Below are positions 1-11,426 of a DNA stretch of 64,000 nt, piece by piece. The stretch is from Bryoerythrophyllum caledonicum. Taxonomy: Eukaryota; Streptophyta; Bryopsida; Pottiales; Pottiaceae. The notes under the pieces were generated by a model that had not been told where the DNA came from, ran no database searches, and worked only from the letters and a program-made list of their open reading frames with translations. The translations under genes were made by a program, and so were the position numbers. The stretch's first letter is position 1; every line of letters begins with the position of its first letter. Location: contig OZ020516.1 in assembly GCA_963971425.1 (NCBI GenBank), positions 35,824,199-35,888,198 on the forward strand, written 5' to 3'.

Positions 1-235
1 GGAGGATCATGGATCAGGTATTGACTCGTTTACCATTAGCTAATGCTACATTGATGATGTTATGATTTTTAGTAGCAGCCTACAAGAGCATGTGAGGCAT
101 CTTCAGGCGGTGTTCGAGAGGTTACAATAGTTGGGATTACGCTTGCACCATGGCAAATGCAAGTTCTTCCACAATCGGTTGCCATATTTGGAACTTATGA
201 TTTTTCCAGGAGGTCTTGGCGTGTAGCTAGCCAAG
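1..235 (+). pseudogene. Reverse transcriptase C-terminal fragment (Ty3/gypsy)
   Basis: The catalytic YIDD box is encoded at 47-58 (tac att gat gat), followed by the usual hydrophobic run and the RT helix that ends in EHVRHLQAVFERLQ. A TAG immediately after this breaks the frame where gypsy relatives commonly carry Gln. The reading frame then continues through a basic KCKFFHN-type segment before decaying near 235. The RT N-terminus lies before the window. Confidence 0.8.
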
Positions 236-403
236 ATGGATGTATTGTAGTAGATTTTTGCCCCAACAGACGTGTCACAGCTTTGAGCTTTTTTTGGCTT
301 GACGAAGTACCATCACTGATATCACTTTAGCTTGATTGCCAAGCCATAAACTATTCTCAGCGGAAAGGATCAACCATGGATTTAGGGACAAGAGCAGCAG
401 CAG

Positions 404-703
404 GTGTTTGCTACTTTGAAGATGAATCTTGATTCAGCGCCCGTGTTGCGGCATCTTGATGCTACACAATCCTTTTTGTTAAATACAGATTGGGGTGTTG
501 TGGGATCGGAGGCTGTGTTGACTCAAAAGGATGATGGCGGACGAGAGTACATTGTCGCGTTTGTTTCTAGGAGCAACAACTCAGAGTCCAACTATTTGTC
601 CTATGAGGAGGAGACTTTGGCTCCGGTTTGTGCCATAGCCCATTTTAGGCCCTACTTGTATAGACAATTTTTTATGTTGGTGATCGACCATCAGTCTTTG
701 AAG
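404..703 (+). pseudogene. RNase H-like domain of gypsy reverse transcriptase
   Basis: An open frame of 100 codons covers the RT-associated RNase H fold (degrades the RNA strand of the cDNA hybrid). Visible landmarks are the LNTDWGVVGSEAVLTQ stretch (gypsy families usually have TDAS/TDAN here), the FVSRSNN strand, the YLSYEEETLAPV helix that carries the conserved Glu, and VIDHQSLK at the end. A TAG follows at 704, where relatives have Trp. Downstream the frame resumes with the WALL-x-EYDFEIVHRAG tether (about 740-800), again interrupted by TAG. Confidence 0.8.
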
Positions 704-1179
704 TAGCTCATAGGCCTGGCAAGCTTAGTGGCTAGCTTGCCAAGTGGGCTTTATTGCTTTAGGAGTATGACTTTGAGATTGTACATCGGGCGGGCATCAC
801 AAACTTAGATGCGGGTGGTCTATTTGGCAATCCAAGTCCTTTGGAGGAGGATTTGATTGGTGCGACGTGGCATGGCCAGTGTGACAAAGAGCCAGTTCCG
901 GGGTGGCATGCAGTGGCTTACCTAACGTTGATGTCTGGCTCCTCATTGACATTGTCTGATTTGGCAACAGATGAGGAACCAGATTGGGCCCAAGTTGTTG
1001 GCGATGTGTGGAAAGACGGTCCACTCTTGCACAAGCTACATCATGGGACACTTCCCCTAGCTCTTTGTGCTATGGAGCGTAATAGAGTTGGGCACCAAAT
1101 AGCAAGGTTCCGTTGGGAGAACAACCTTCTATTTTCGGTGTGGCCAAATGGGACTAGGTGCATAGTTTAAGGCCATATC

Positions 1180-1770
1180 AGAGGGCTTCATTGGTACGAC
1201 ACACACACGAAGAGCTAGGACATCTTGGTGTGCGACGGGATCAATCAATGTTGCGCAACTAGTACTAGTGGATCAGCAGGTTGCCATGTATGTTTCTCGG
1301 TGTAAAGTATGTGATCAAAAAAGATCTAGCTTCAATACCTTATCATCCAGTTGCAGCCTTTGCTCATTACGGGGCTAGGATACCACCGGTCTTTCGACTT
1401 TGCTCGTCCACTTGTCGCCACTCCACGCGGAGCCAAGAATGTCTTGGTCATGGTCGAGTATTTCAGCAAGTGGATTGAGCTCGTGGCTCTTCCGCAGAAC
1501 TCTTCAGAGTTGGCGGCCATGACATTCCTTGACCGGCTCGTGGCTTGTTTCAGAGCCCCAGGTGAGGTTTTGACGGATCAAGGGCGTGAGTTCCTTGAGG
1601 CTTTCGAAGCTTTGTATACCAAGGATTTGATTGACCATTGTACCACTTCTCGGAATCACCCGAAAGCGGACAATTTGGAGGAGCCTGTGGTTTAGACCGT
1701 GAAGCGGGGCGTACCTTAGTATGGATTATTTTAGGGTGGCCACCATGATTGGGATCTAATGATACCACGG
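1180..1770 (+). pseudogene. Integrase zinc-binding and DDE core fragment (Ty3/gypsy)
   Basis: The HTHEELGHLGVR part of an HHCC domain is at about 1200-1240 and a shifted remnant of the two Cys follows. The core in the 1351-1695 frame shows three acidic positions: the Asp in SFDFARPL, the Asp in VLTDQGREF, and a Glu in the NLEEPVV segment that aligns with the usual TE(R) site. The frame is then broken at 1693 (TAG) but the downstream helix (TVKRG, HDWDLM) can be followed to about 1770. The enzyme would insert cDNA into the host chromosome; this copy is inactive. Confidence 0.8.
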
Positions 1771-1958
1771 ATTGCCCTGGGATATTGGTTTAGCCGGCAC
1801 GCTTCACTTGTTTTTTTCAATCTGTATCAATTGTTGTACATGCGAGAGCAAATTTTACGGAGTTCTGTTCAGGAAAATTGACTTCGGTTGTGGATTTGGA
1901 CGATCGAGAGGTGTCGGCCTAATGTCTGCGAGACCAAGCGTACTTCTTCAAGCGGGTT

Positions 1959-2465
1959 ATGTTCATGGCCATGGAAAACTTGTCCATCGCTCAACACCAT
2001 GGCACCTTACAGTACGCTCGTGTTTGTAGCGGTGCCTACCGACCTCAGTTGCGACATTTCTCCACGAGAAATTACGTTTATCTTCATCATGAGGCGCCCA
2101 CGACGTTGGACGTCAAGGTTGGGTGCACCATTCTTTGCGTGAAGGATGTGTTGCCTAGTGGCATCTTGTTGCTGGAAGGCAAGGATGGCCGGGAGTGTTG
2201 GGAGCACTCTAAGAATTGTGCTCCCTGCCATTTATCCATTGATGGCTCCGTTCATCCGGAGTTGGCGGTTGTGCTAGACGGTCGTCCGTGTTTTGTGTGT
2301 GGTGAGAAGAAGGGCGCGGCTACCATGTTCATTTGTGACCATTGTTAGCGTGGTTGGCATATGGCTTGCTTGACACCGCTTCTTTCTACACTACCGCCCG
2401 GAGATTGGACTTGCTCTCATTGTCGGAGGTCGTCAAGCCATGTTTCACTTGATGAAACAACTTGA
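1959..2465 (+). pseudogene. Integrase C-terminal linker plus PHD-type zinc finger
   Basis: The frame beginning at 1959 (MAMENLSIAQHHGTL) is the C-terminal tail of the gypsy integrase, with a beta-rich YVYL...LKVGCTILCVKDVLPSG module. It ends in a compact finger at 2289-2423 with all eight metal ligands in C4HC3 order: CFVC, CDHC, then after an in-frame TAG at 2346-2348 WHMAC, and WTCSHC. The PGDW before the last CxxC is a PHD hallmark. Most plant chromoviruses carry a chromodomain here, so a PHD finger is a different chromatin reader. The TAG sits where PHD fingers of this type usually have Gln. PHD identity is firm; its targeting role is inference. Confidence 0.8.
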
Positions 2466-2770
2466 ATTTCTTGTGGACTTGTCACTGTGTGCTGCGTTGC
2501 CATCCAGTTGGATTTCCTAGTTTCAAATTAGGGATAGGCAATGTGGAGATTGACCAAGGAATTGGCAACAAAGTTGCCTAAGGCGATTAACAATGGGGCT
2601 CACATTGCACCCGTTCTACCCCCTCTTCTAACTTCTTCATATGCTTATTGATTTGGCGATGAGCGGCATCTTCGATTGAATCCATACAGTTGTTGCAACG
2701 ACATCACCGTGGCGTTTAGTCTTGTTAGTATTGTTTGATCCTAGCTGGATAGAAGGTCTCTTTATCTGCT

Positions 2771-2880
2771 AGGGGGGGCACTTGAGGGTGTACTACATAT
2801 ACTTGTTTAGTGTATGTTTTCTTTTATGTTGGTTAGGACTCTTGATATGTTGTGATTATCGACCTTTCTTTACACGACAC
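2771..2880 (+). repeat. Polypurine tract and start of 3' LTR (candidate)
   Basis: The tract AGGGGGGGCACTTGAGGG (2771-2788) directly precedes TGTACTAC, a plausible LTR 5' terminus (TG). It lies about 300 bp after the pol stop, as expected. Homology cannot be followed beyond about 2880, and no 5' LTR is available for comparison. Confidence 0.45.
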
Positions 2881-2889
2881 ACCAGATAA

Positions 2890-3730
2890 AACTGGTACCA
2901 AAACTTCAATCCACACTTATGCACATTTCCAAATTTTTACATCATTGCATTATTCGAGGCAGAGTGAGTACCATATGAAGAACCCACTATTCCACCAGAA
3001 CTAAAAAATAAATCCAAGTTCAAGTCATCCGCTATACAAATACTATGCATACATCACCAAAATAATAACATTGATACCAAGGAACAACTTACTACACTTA
3101 TCTCCATAACAAATAACCTTTGTATATGCTAATGATACACAAAAATAGCCCCACTTGTACCTTTCCAAACCCCACTAAATCGCAACAAAAAAATGGTCTC
3201 AACCTAAATATGCAAACATGATACAAACACACGTTACTACACCACCCACTTTATCCACATATTGCAATTATATCCCTTTAAAATTTGATTGCGCGCATAG
3301 TTATTACACAGATAGCTCCTGAATTGAACCAACAAAAGTTAGCCCAAGACACTAGTATAGAGAAAAAGAAGGATATGGCATCTTTAACCTCACCTAAGAA
3401 GTTAAAAGATCCAAAAGACTACGTGGACTTCAAAGTATCCTTAGAGCAGAAATGATGGCACTCCATAAAACTCTCCAAATTATCACTACACAATACACTA
3501 ATGAACCCGCACACATCTTTATAAACCGTATAAATGTCATGTATCTACTAAACAGACAAATAACACACCCTATACTCCACAATAACTACCCAGACCAAGC
3601 CATACTTACATCTATGGTCCAAATGCTTCAATGTTGCACACAAACTATAACCCTTCACAAAGTCAAAGCACATGTCAATGTAGAAAGAAACGAACAAGCG
3701 GATAAACTAGCTTAAGAAGGATTAGATTAA
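2890..3730 (+). mobile_element. LINE fragment A (RNase H region)
   Basis: The segment is homologous to LINE copy B read on the minus strand at 11.4-11.9 kb. The open part (3452-3715) encodes the last strands of an RNase H domain, ending HKVKAHVNVERNEQADKLA, where His and Asp are the conserved RNase H residues. The upstream part (2890-3450) is frameshifted and aligns only in patches. Homology stops just after 3720, where a different repeat begins. 3' zinc motif and endonuclease regions are absent. Confidence 0.65.
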
Positions 3731-3741
3731 TTCCATAGAAT

Positions 3742-5555
3742 TTTGTCTATCCGCCGCTCCCGGTCACGTGACCTTTGGATTTGCCAATTGAATCAAATGT
3801 GCCCTTTGAATTGAATGTGAACTTTGAAAGAATCCTCCATATGTGCCCTTTGGAGGAATCCTTTACAGTGCCCTTTTATTCAAATTTGGCTTGTTGATTT
3901 TTTAAATTGTATTATGTATCAAAAATAGAAAAATAAAACCATAATTTCCAACATATTGAAACTACACAATATACTACCTTGGGTACATAAAATAAATGAT
4001 AGTTATCTAAAGACAATAACACGTATATGAAGTAAATAATGGGTATTTAAAGTGAATAATAGGTACCAGGTCATATTGCGTATATAATGGGTAAATTTGA
4101 TTTTTGCATTTACATACGTTTATTTAACTTGGGATTGCCCCGGCCAGTTGATGACAACGGGGGATGTACTAGTCTATTATATATAGAGACAAGTAAAAGC
4201 CTCGTTGTTATGAACGGGCCAAGGGAGAATTGAAGAGTCATTGGAGAATTAAATTGAAAAAAGAAAGTCTATCACTTCTATTTCGCCTCATTTGTGTGTA
4301 CGATGTGCCTCATATTCTTGAAACTCATTTAACTTCTGCAAATTATTCAATGCAATAATATTTCATACAAAACATTGTCTTTATAGGATATAACTTTGTT
4401 TTTTGAATAAAAAATTTAGTTGCGTATATAGGAAGTATATATTAACTTCTTCAAGAACAACTAAGAGGTGAATGTTGACGTGGATGGAAATGCCCGAATC
4501 AACATAAGCGGTAAAATCTTGGTGTATGATTAGAAAATCAATTTTTGAAATAGTAGAGGGGAGATTATAGACCCATAATTTACTATAAATATCCATAAAT
4601 CACTTTTAAATACTCATTATTTACTCTATATATCCGGGGTAGTATACCCCATAGTATCATCAAAATAATTATTTTTTTGGTCCAAAAAGTTCATCTAGGT
4701 TTCATCTAATTGAATATTAATGAAACAACTATCCAAATTTTAACAAAAGTGCGCTTTCAAAGGACTCTCCCAAAGACCACATTTGATTCAAAAGACAAAG
4801 TGATTCCTCCAAAAGGTTTTGTTCTAAAGGATGCCACTTTGGAACAATGAGATGAAACTCTCCTAAACGGAACCGGTAGATGTTCCAGATGGACATATGA
4901 CAATTTGTTTTCTATTACATATAGAGAGGTATATATATATATATACGAGTGGAACCCCCGTCCAAACCGACGGGCCAAGGGCAATCTTGAGTTAAACAAA
5001 TGTACGTAGATGAAAACTTTAAATTTTGAATTGGAAACTTCCTATAGCGTCCTGAGAAAAGAAGCCCAACGCTCTCTGAAATCAAAGGAATCCGTGGTAT
5101 CAATGCAATGTACCCCGCACGATCGCATGTAAAGACATTCGCCTGAAACACTCATGTTGAGCACCAACGTACAATTAATATGGTGCCAGAATATGATCCA
5201 TTTGATGCATACAATTGCGGAGAAGCATCATGAGTGTATTTATTATTTACTCTATATCCATTATTTACTTTAGATATCCCATATTTACTTCATATACCCT
5301 CTAGTTTCATCCAAGCAAATTCAATAGGTAGATATCATTATTTTTGAATTGTATGTGTAGCACATATTTTTTACATTTGGTGCATAATAGTATTTTAAAA
5401 CTTAATTATTTTTTTATCACATCCAAATTCTAATGAAAGGGCACATTCAAAGGATTCCTCCATATGTGCCATATGGAGAATTCTTCGAAAGGGCACATTG
5501 AAAAATCACTTGACCAGGAGCGGCGGACAGACAGACTGTCGCCTATTAAATAGGT

Positions 5556-5586
<31 letters not shown>

Positions 5587-5600
5587 CTAGTGGGGTACTC
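3742..5600. repeat. Unclassified repeat family, one copy inverted against two
   Basis: The segment 3742-4190 reappears in reverse complement at about 5220-5600 and, more diverged, at about 4560-4990. Shared pieces are a CCGCCGCTCC block with GTGCCCTTT / AATCCTCCATATGTGCC, runs of TTATTTAC-type units, and an end with TATATA, CTAGT and CCCCCGT. The outer CCGCCGCTCC (3752) and GGAGCGGCGG (5517) form an inverted pair. No coding capacity is visible. A Helitron-type end is possible at the TCTATATATAATAGACTAGT terminus (reverse complement near 4170-4190) but no CTRR hairpin end was confirmed. Confidence 0.5.
5556..5588. repeat. (TA)n microsatellite
   Basis: An uninterrupted TA run of about 14 units. 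Shorter TA runs occur at 4929-4946 and 7515-7536. Confidence 0.9.
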
Positions 5601-6300
5601 GTGTCCTCCGGACACAACATTTTTTTGTGTTGAGTCTCCACCTCCCCATCCCCTAGCCCTTTCCCTCCAATCCATCGTCCCCTCCGTCCTTGTCCCCCGT
5701 CTCCGTCCCCTTGTTCCCCGTCCTCTTGTCCCCCGTCCCCGTCCCGTCCTTTTATCCAAAACCCTAACTTTTAGCTTTTCATTTTATCCAAAACCCTAAT
5801 TTTTAGTGCCCATCGTCCCGACGGGGAGAGCGGAGTGTGGTGTGTTAAATTTACGTTTGTATGTTTTGTATTTTAAAACCTATAAGCTCAAATCGAATCT
5901 AATTGGAAAAGTACATATATTTTTGGAGTGCATGTAAACGTTACCCTAGCTTAAATCCACTTCAAAAATAAAGTACTTTTTCTTTACATTTGCATTTTGA
6001 TCAACCCTTTGTGCACATAAGTATCACTTGTCCAATATAAGAGGAGAAACCCCTTCACATCAAGAGGTCAAAATCAAGAGTCATTAGGTTACTACCTAAT
6101 ATCAAGAGTCAAGAAGAGTGCATCACCATGCCTCACCCTTCACATCAAGAGGTCAAAATCAAGAAAGAGAGTCACGTTTCCGGGAGTTAAAATTTATAAC
6201 TTTTAACTTTCCCACCATTTTTTCATCCAAGCTCGACGTGTTTTACACCCGACGTGTTCATCCACTTGACGTGTTCTTCATCCTGTATTCTTTTATATAT
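5600..6300. other. Intergenic; pyrimidine-rich low-complexity stretch, no gene seen
   Basis: 5640-5760 is a CT-rich degenerate array of CCCCGTCC/CTTGTCC units. 5757-5810 holds two copies of ATCCAAAACCCTAA. At 6050-6160 the phrase TTCACATCAAGAGGTCAAAA occurs twice. Nothing here looks coding. Confidence 0.6.
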
Positions 6301-6500
6301 NNNNNNNNNNNNNNNNNNNNNNNNNNNNNNNNNNNNNNNNNNNNNNNNNNNNNNNNNNNNNNNNNNNNNNNNNNNNNNNNNNNNNNNNNNNNNNNNNNNN
6401 NNNNNNNNNNNNNNNNNNNNNNNNNNNNNNNNNNNNNNNNNNNNNNNNNNNNNNNNNNNNNNNNNNNNNNNNNNNNNNNNNNNNNNNNNNNNNNNNNNNN
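6301..6500. other. Assembly gap (200 N)
   Basis: Exactly 200 N bases. Its round length suggests a placeholder rather than a measured gap. The flanks are AT-rich and repeated. Confidence 0.99.
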
Positions 6501-7697
6501 GCCACATACTACGTTGTATTTCACACACATGCACATTGATTTTGGTCCTAAATTATGATTGAACTTTGTCTTTAAGACATTCTTCATTGTTTTGTGATTG
6601 TTGATCTCTCTCCTCACATACAAAACTTCCGATTAGATTTGTAAAAAGTTGGGAACATTTTTGTATACAATCAAGTAGGAAAAGCAAAAAAATCACCAAT
6701 AATTGTGTAAAAAATTTCTTCACGTGTAATATGTCAATGCAAAGCTATTAACCTAGTTGTACATAATAAGAAATCTATACATTCTTTTAAAAATGATGTC
6801 AATGTCCTCCTTTGTAATCTCTTTTAGGATATAGGGGTTCTTGATGATCATTCTATATACATGAACCACCTATTAGTCATTGAGTGATTAAAATGTGATT
6901 GAATTGATAGTCTTGAAATTTTCTTCATTTATAGGTCCAACAAACAAATCATTTAGAATGTTTGTAAAATATTCATGAATAGTATTAATTGACAATTTAA
7001 CATGTAGAAAGAAATAACATATTTATATAAAAGGTGACATGAAAGGTGGAACAAAATCCTCATTCAACAATACTTTACAAAATTTTGTTGCATGATACTC
7101 ATAAAAAAATACGAATATTGATAAATGAAGAAAAAAATTCGAAATTTTCTCATGTCCACCAAAAACCATCAATCATGTTTACAATGAGATTTAGCTTTTA
7201 TTTCTTCACAACACAAAGAACAATTGTTTCTTTTTGCAACTTTTTTTTTAAAAAAAACTATTGTATTCACAAGGAGGCTCCACGTCTTATTCATAATGAA
7301 CTTGGAATAACATTCAAACCTCTTCACATTTAAAGTTATTTTCTCCTCAATCACAAATAACATCCTTGATTAAATGGAGAAAATAATTGTTTTGCCTCCA
7401 CGAACATAATATATTGAATATATTTTGGATCATGTAGGATTTAAAATCATTGTAGAAGGTTCAAAAAAATATTATTAGATGATGATAATTTTAAAGATAA
7501 AGTATTTTTAAGTATATATATATATATATATATATTAATTTCAAATTTTAATAATACAAATATTAATAGTTCGTTGATTTTTAATTGAATAAGAATTCAA
7601 ACTTTTAATAAGTTCATTGGAAGATACTATCTTCTTCCTACCATTATCTTTCAAATACAAATACTTGTATTTGAAATACACATAAATAGTTTTTTCT
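6501..7697. other. AT-rich intergenic DNA, no gene seen
   Basis: Open frames here are short and rich in Lys, Asn, Phe and Ile, as expected from base composition. A (TA)n run lies at 7515-7536. No family resemblance recognised. Confidence 0.6.
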
Positions 7698-7701
7698 TTA
7701 A

Positions 7702-8611
7702 TCCCTAAATTTCTTTGACGATTTCACTCCAAAAACACTTCAAAACTGCTCGTTTCAGTGCAATGAGTATGAACAAAACAAAAAACTTTCACTTCTAGTT
7801 TTGACCATAGGATCTAAAAAAGTTCATAAAGTTTGACCGCACGGATTGTAAAATTATAGTGTTTGAAGTAGAGCAAAGGGTCCATTTTCTTCCCTACATA
7901 TAGTAGATCAGCAGACTTTGACTTCACTTGGTGTCAAATTTTTGCAATACACAAGGTCTAAATCCATTTCCATCATGTTAAGCATGATGTTAGTTCCTTG
8001 TTCTCCAATTTTAAGAGGTAGAGAAAGGGTGTAGCATATTCAAAAAAATTGTGCAAGGAGTGGAGGTTCAAATATTGTCAACTTGCGTTATATTTTTTGT
8101 GAACTTGGTATGTTTTAGAATGAGAATCCAAATAATCATTTAGAATTTTTAAACCACAATTTTTACGGAAAAAATAAAAAATAAAAAATATGATGATCTT
8201 GAAGTTTTATGTGAAAAAGAAGATTTTTTTTGGTACCTTGCCCGACAATGTGCGATAATGTGTGAAAATGTTTGACTTAGATTATTATGCTATATTCCAC
8301 TTAAGACAAGAGATTTTTTTTGAAAATATGAAAGGAAATAATATTATTAGTTGTTATTGAAAATCTCACATTCAATAGAGTGTCCTAGCAAAAGTTTTTG
8401 GAGTTGCCCGATGCGCCCGCTCTCCCCATTGAACTTCAACACCCTATAACTTTTTCATAAAATGTCGGATTTAAGAAAAATTGGACTCATACAATGCTTT
8501 TAGTAATGTCCATCTACATTAAAAATTTCAAAAAAATGTTATAAATTGACGTAGGAGGTATCTTCCTGAACGTTCCAGAGTCCCCTCCGGGGGCTCTTGG
8601 AAATTTAGGGG
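7702..8611 (+). mobile_element. TTAA-flanked non-autonomous element, copy 1 (910 bp)
   Basis: Flanked by TTAA at 7698-7701 and 8612-8615, with termini TCCCTAA... and ...TTTAGGGG. It is collinear with the elements at 22775-23720 and 37647-39050: the order is ACTTCAAAAcT, CCATAGGATCT, GACCGCACGGATTG, TAGTGTTTGAAG, AAAATGTTTGACTT, AGTTTTTGGAGTTGCCCGA. It has no transposase frame. TTAA targets and CCC-starting ends are typical of piggyBac-type elements; assignment to that superfamily is inference. Confidence 0.7.
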
Positions 8612-8615
8612 TTAA

Positions 8616-9555
8616 TGAATTTTGATTAGCTTCCTTAAATTTTTAAATTTTTAATCCATGATAGCATACGTGTCATAATCAAAACTTACCATAATTGAGT
8701 TTCCTACAAGGTTAGAAGTAATGCCCTTATTTGTCGTCCTTGGTTGATAATCTTATGTTAGTAGCAATGACCACATGGAGAGGGTAGATGAGCTTAAAAT
8801 AGTTGTGGAGAAGTATTGGTCAGCACAAAGGAACTTGGGGTTCTATAGCTTGTATTAGGCAATATTATAATTTTTAAATTTCATTGGTACAAAAAAGAAA
8901 GCATGGAAATCTCTTATGTTTTATCATACTACTAAAATCATAATTTGCGCAGTAAAGTACGCATCAATCAATCACGCTGTCAACCATGCAATGAACTACA
9001 AAAACGGTGCAGTCAACCGTGCAGTCAACCGCGCAATCAACAGTGCAGAGAACCATGTTACCTTTTTTTTTAATATGATTTGTAATATTAAAAACTACAT
9101 TAAAATGGTTGGACTAATGCTTTGCAAAGCAAGCACCAGGTTCTAGTTTATTTATGGAAAAAAGTATTTCCATCTCTTTTGCTTCACTTTTGTTTTCCAG
9201 AGACTTAGAAGAAAAAAACCTCAAACATGTAATTAATTTAGTTTTGGTATGAATCAAAGACGAGTTCATCTTACTGTTTCCTTGTAACCTAATAACTTGT
9301 ACTCTCAAAAGATGGTATGGAATGATACCAAACAATGATTGCCTTTGGTAGAAATTGATGCTATTTGGTATACTCAATGGTCATCTCATACCATCTCTCT
9401 AGTACATTAACTATGGTATTTGATTTTGACAACACTTACTACAAATACAAATACTAAATATCAACAAAGGCCTACACGTGGCTAACACCAAATATAAACT
9501 TGACATTGTTTGTTAACTTGAGTAAAATATATGGAGTAGAAAAAAGTTACATGTG
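8616..9555. other. Intergenic with a short 12-bp imperfect array
   Basis: At about 8970-9056 a 12-bp unit close to GTCAACCGTGCA is repeated imperfectly about six times and would encode NRAV-type repeats in a 76-codon frame of no recognised family. The rest is AT-rich and unassigned. Confidence 0.5.
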
Positions 9556-10179
9556 TAAGTTCAATGTAAGGTTTCTCCAACGCCTAGTACGACTATTTGC
9601 CTCTCTATGTAGCACAAACTAAACTTCAACTTGTTTCTAATTAGAGTGAGTTTAAGAGTGAGGTAAGTAACATTGAATGTCAAGCCACAACAAGCACCAA
9701 AGAAGAACTCTGGTCCTTGTGGGGGGGGCGGAGTGAATAAAATGTCTACTTGTTCCACCACAAAATCAATGTCCACCATACAAAGGTTTAGTGGTATGGA
9801 ACTACTCCTCCCTCTCGAGAGTAGACACTACATAACTAATAACCATTAACCAAAAACAAGTACTAGTATCAAGGGACCAAGGACCAATAAGACCCATATG
9901 GCTCAATTTGAAGTGTTGATATGTAAAGGTTAAGTGTATGCTTTTGAGAGGTTTTAGGGGTTATCATTTAATTTGGGAAGAAGTTGGTTGTTTTCAATTT
10001 TTTGTTTATGTAGGAGGATGGACATCCCATGTTGGATAACAATGGTGTTAATTTTAGCGAATGTCTTTTTAATTGGATTAATGGGGATGTTGAATGTTTC
10101 TTGAGATTTCTCATAGAGAAGATAAAGGTAATAGCACTAGCTCTAGCAGCAATGACAATAAGGGGGTCAACTTTCCATC

Positions 10180-10706
10180 CAAGAGTTGTAATGTCATTAA
10201 TAAGTGGTTTGTATTTATTAATTTTGTTTTCAATTGCTTATGGAGAAAATTTGTCATTACAATACCTGAATTTGATATACTAGATAGTAAGGTTTGTATT
10301 TATGTAGTCCGGTGGAGGATCTTTATAGGGAAGTCCTTTGATGCATAGAATGCCTGGTTTAAATCTGGCATTGCAATGACATCTTCGGATTCTACATGTG
10401 TGGGAGTAGCCATGGAGGGATAGTGTTTTCTTTTGGATTATTGTTGAAGGTACATGCATTCATAAGTATAAAGCATCGGGATTTGTTCAAGGATACAATT
10501 AGTTTCCAGATTGCCCATATTGCTTTGTTGTGTCTTTTAATGATTAGGGAGTGTATATGATGGTTTTGGCATCTGAGGAGTACATGTAGCCATGTGTTTG
10601 GGTCCGCAGAGGTGCAGAGAGAGAGAGGAACTCCGGTCCTCAATGGGGGGCCAAAGTGAATAAAGTGTATGTTCGTTCCACTACAAAATCTATGTCCACC
10701 GAACAA
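10180..10706 (-). pseudogene. LINE C-terminal zinc segment and endonuclease-like region
   Basis: The open frame at 10706-10392 contains WLHVLLRC...HHIHSL...KRHNKAIW. Together with the CPIC displaced to about 11060 this is the Cys-Cys-His-Cys pattern that precedes the restriction-like endonuclease in R2-type and Dualen-type LINEs. In the next frame (about 10,370-10,180) a segment follows with KPGIL, then TNLTI, YIKFRYCNDKF and GWKV. In copy C the corresponding positions read FIELKYCNDRF, so the Glu is changed to Lys here. Reading this as a decayed PD-(D/E)XK-like nuclease is inference. Confidence 0.55.
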
Positions 10707-11426
10707 TGTAGACTTAGTGGTATGGAACTACTCCCTTTTCTCGAGGATAGACACTATGTAACCAGTGACCAGTAACCAATAACTAATAACTAATGACCAA
10801 GAGCAATGAATAGAGGGCTTTATTCCAATGGATGATTTGTAGAGGTTGAATATGTGTTTTAAGGTTTTTTTAGGAGGTCTCATGTAAGTCTGGGAGAGGT
10901 TGGTTGTTTTTTAATTTACAATTGTGTAGAAGTATACATTGCATGTTGGATAGCAATGATATTAATTTCAGTGAAAGTCTTCTTAATTGGGTTAATGGGG
11001 ATATTAAATGTTTTTTTTAGACTTTTCATTGAAGAAATATAGGTTGCGGAGGTGCATATTGGGCATGTTATGGATGGGAATCTTTCTATTTGAAAGAAAA
11101 GTTGTTTGCGGGTGTTTTCCATGTATTATCCGGTACGGAATTTGATAAGGCATGTTTTTTGTGAATTTGTAATCGTGGGATCTTTCCAAAAAATTGTAGA
11201 GAGTTTGTTAGCAATGTTGTTGTTACCGGTCCATTTCTCGAGATTAAATTGAGGTTGTTAGTTTGATCTTGTTTTTTGAGAAATTTGTTTAGAAATCTTA
11301 TGGGACCTTTGTCCGCGGTGTCTTCAGTAGAAGACCAACTATCTCTTTTGAAGTAGTATGGGGTAGCGTGGGCATGCTCATGTAAGTGTTTAGCATTTCT
11401 ATGGCGTTTATCTAGTCCTTCCTTAG

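Larger units (their letters stand above)
1..2880 (+). mobile_element. Decayed Ty3/gypsy LTR retrotransposon, 5' part outside the window
   Basis: Pol domains appear in gypsy order on the plus strand: end of reverse transcriptase (1-235), RNase H of RT (404-703), integrase zinc-binding and core (about 1180-1770), a linker, and a PHD-type zinc finger (2289-2423). A purine tract at 2771-2788 followed by TGTAC at 2789 looks like polypurine tract plus the start of the 3' LTR. The LTR homology runs out near 2880, where LINE-like sequence begins. Several stops and frameshifts break the polyprotein, so it is a dead copy. The domain order is read directly; LTR placement is inference because no second LTR is in the window. 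Confidence 0.85.

Noticed and set aside
6118..6623. Open frames crossing the N run on both strands
   Set aside because: They are open only because N codons cannot be stops; no information.
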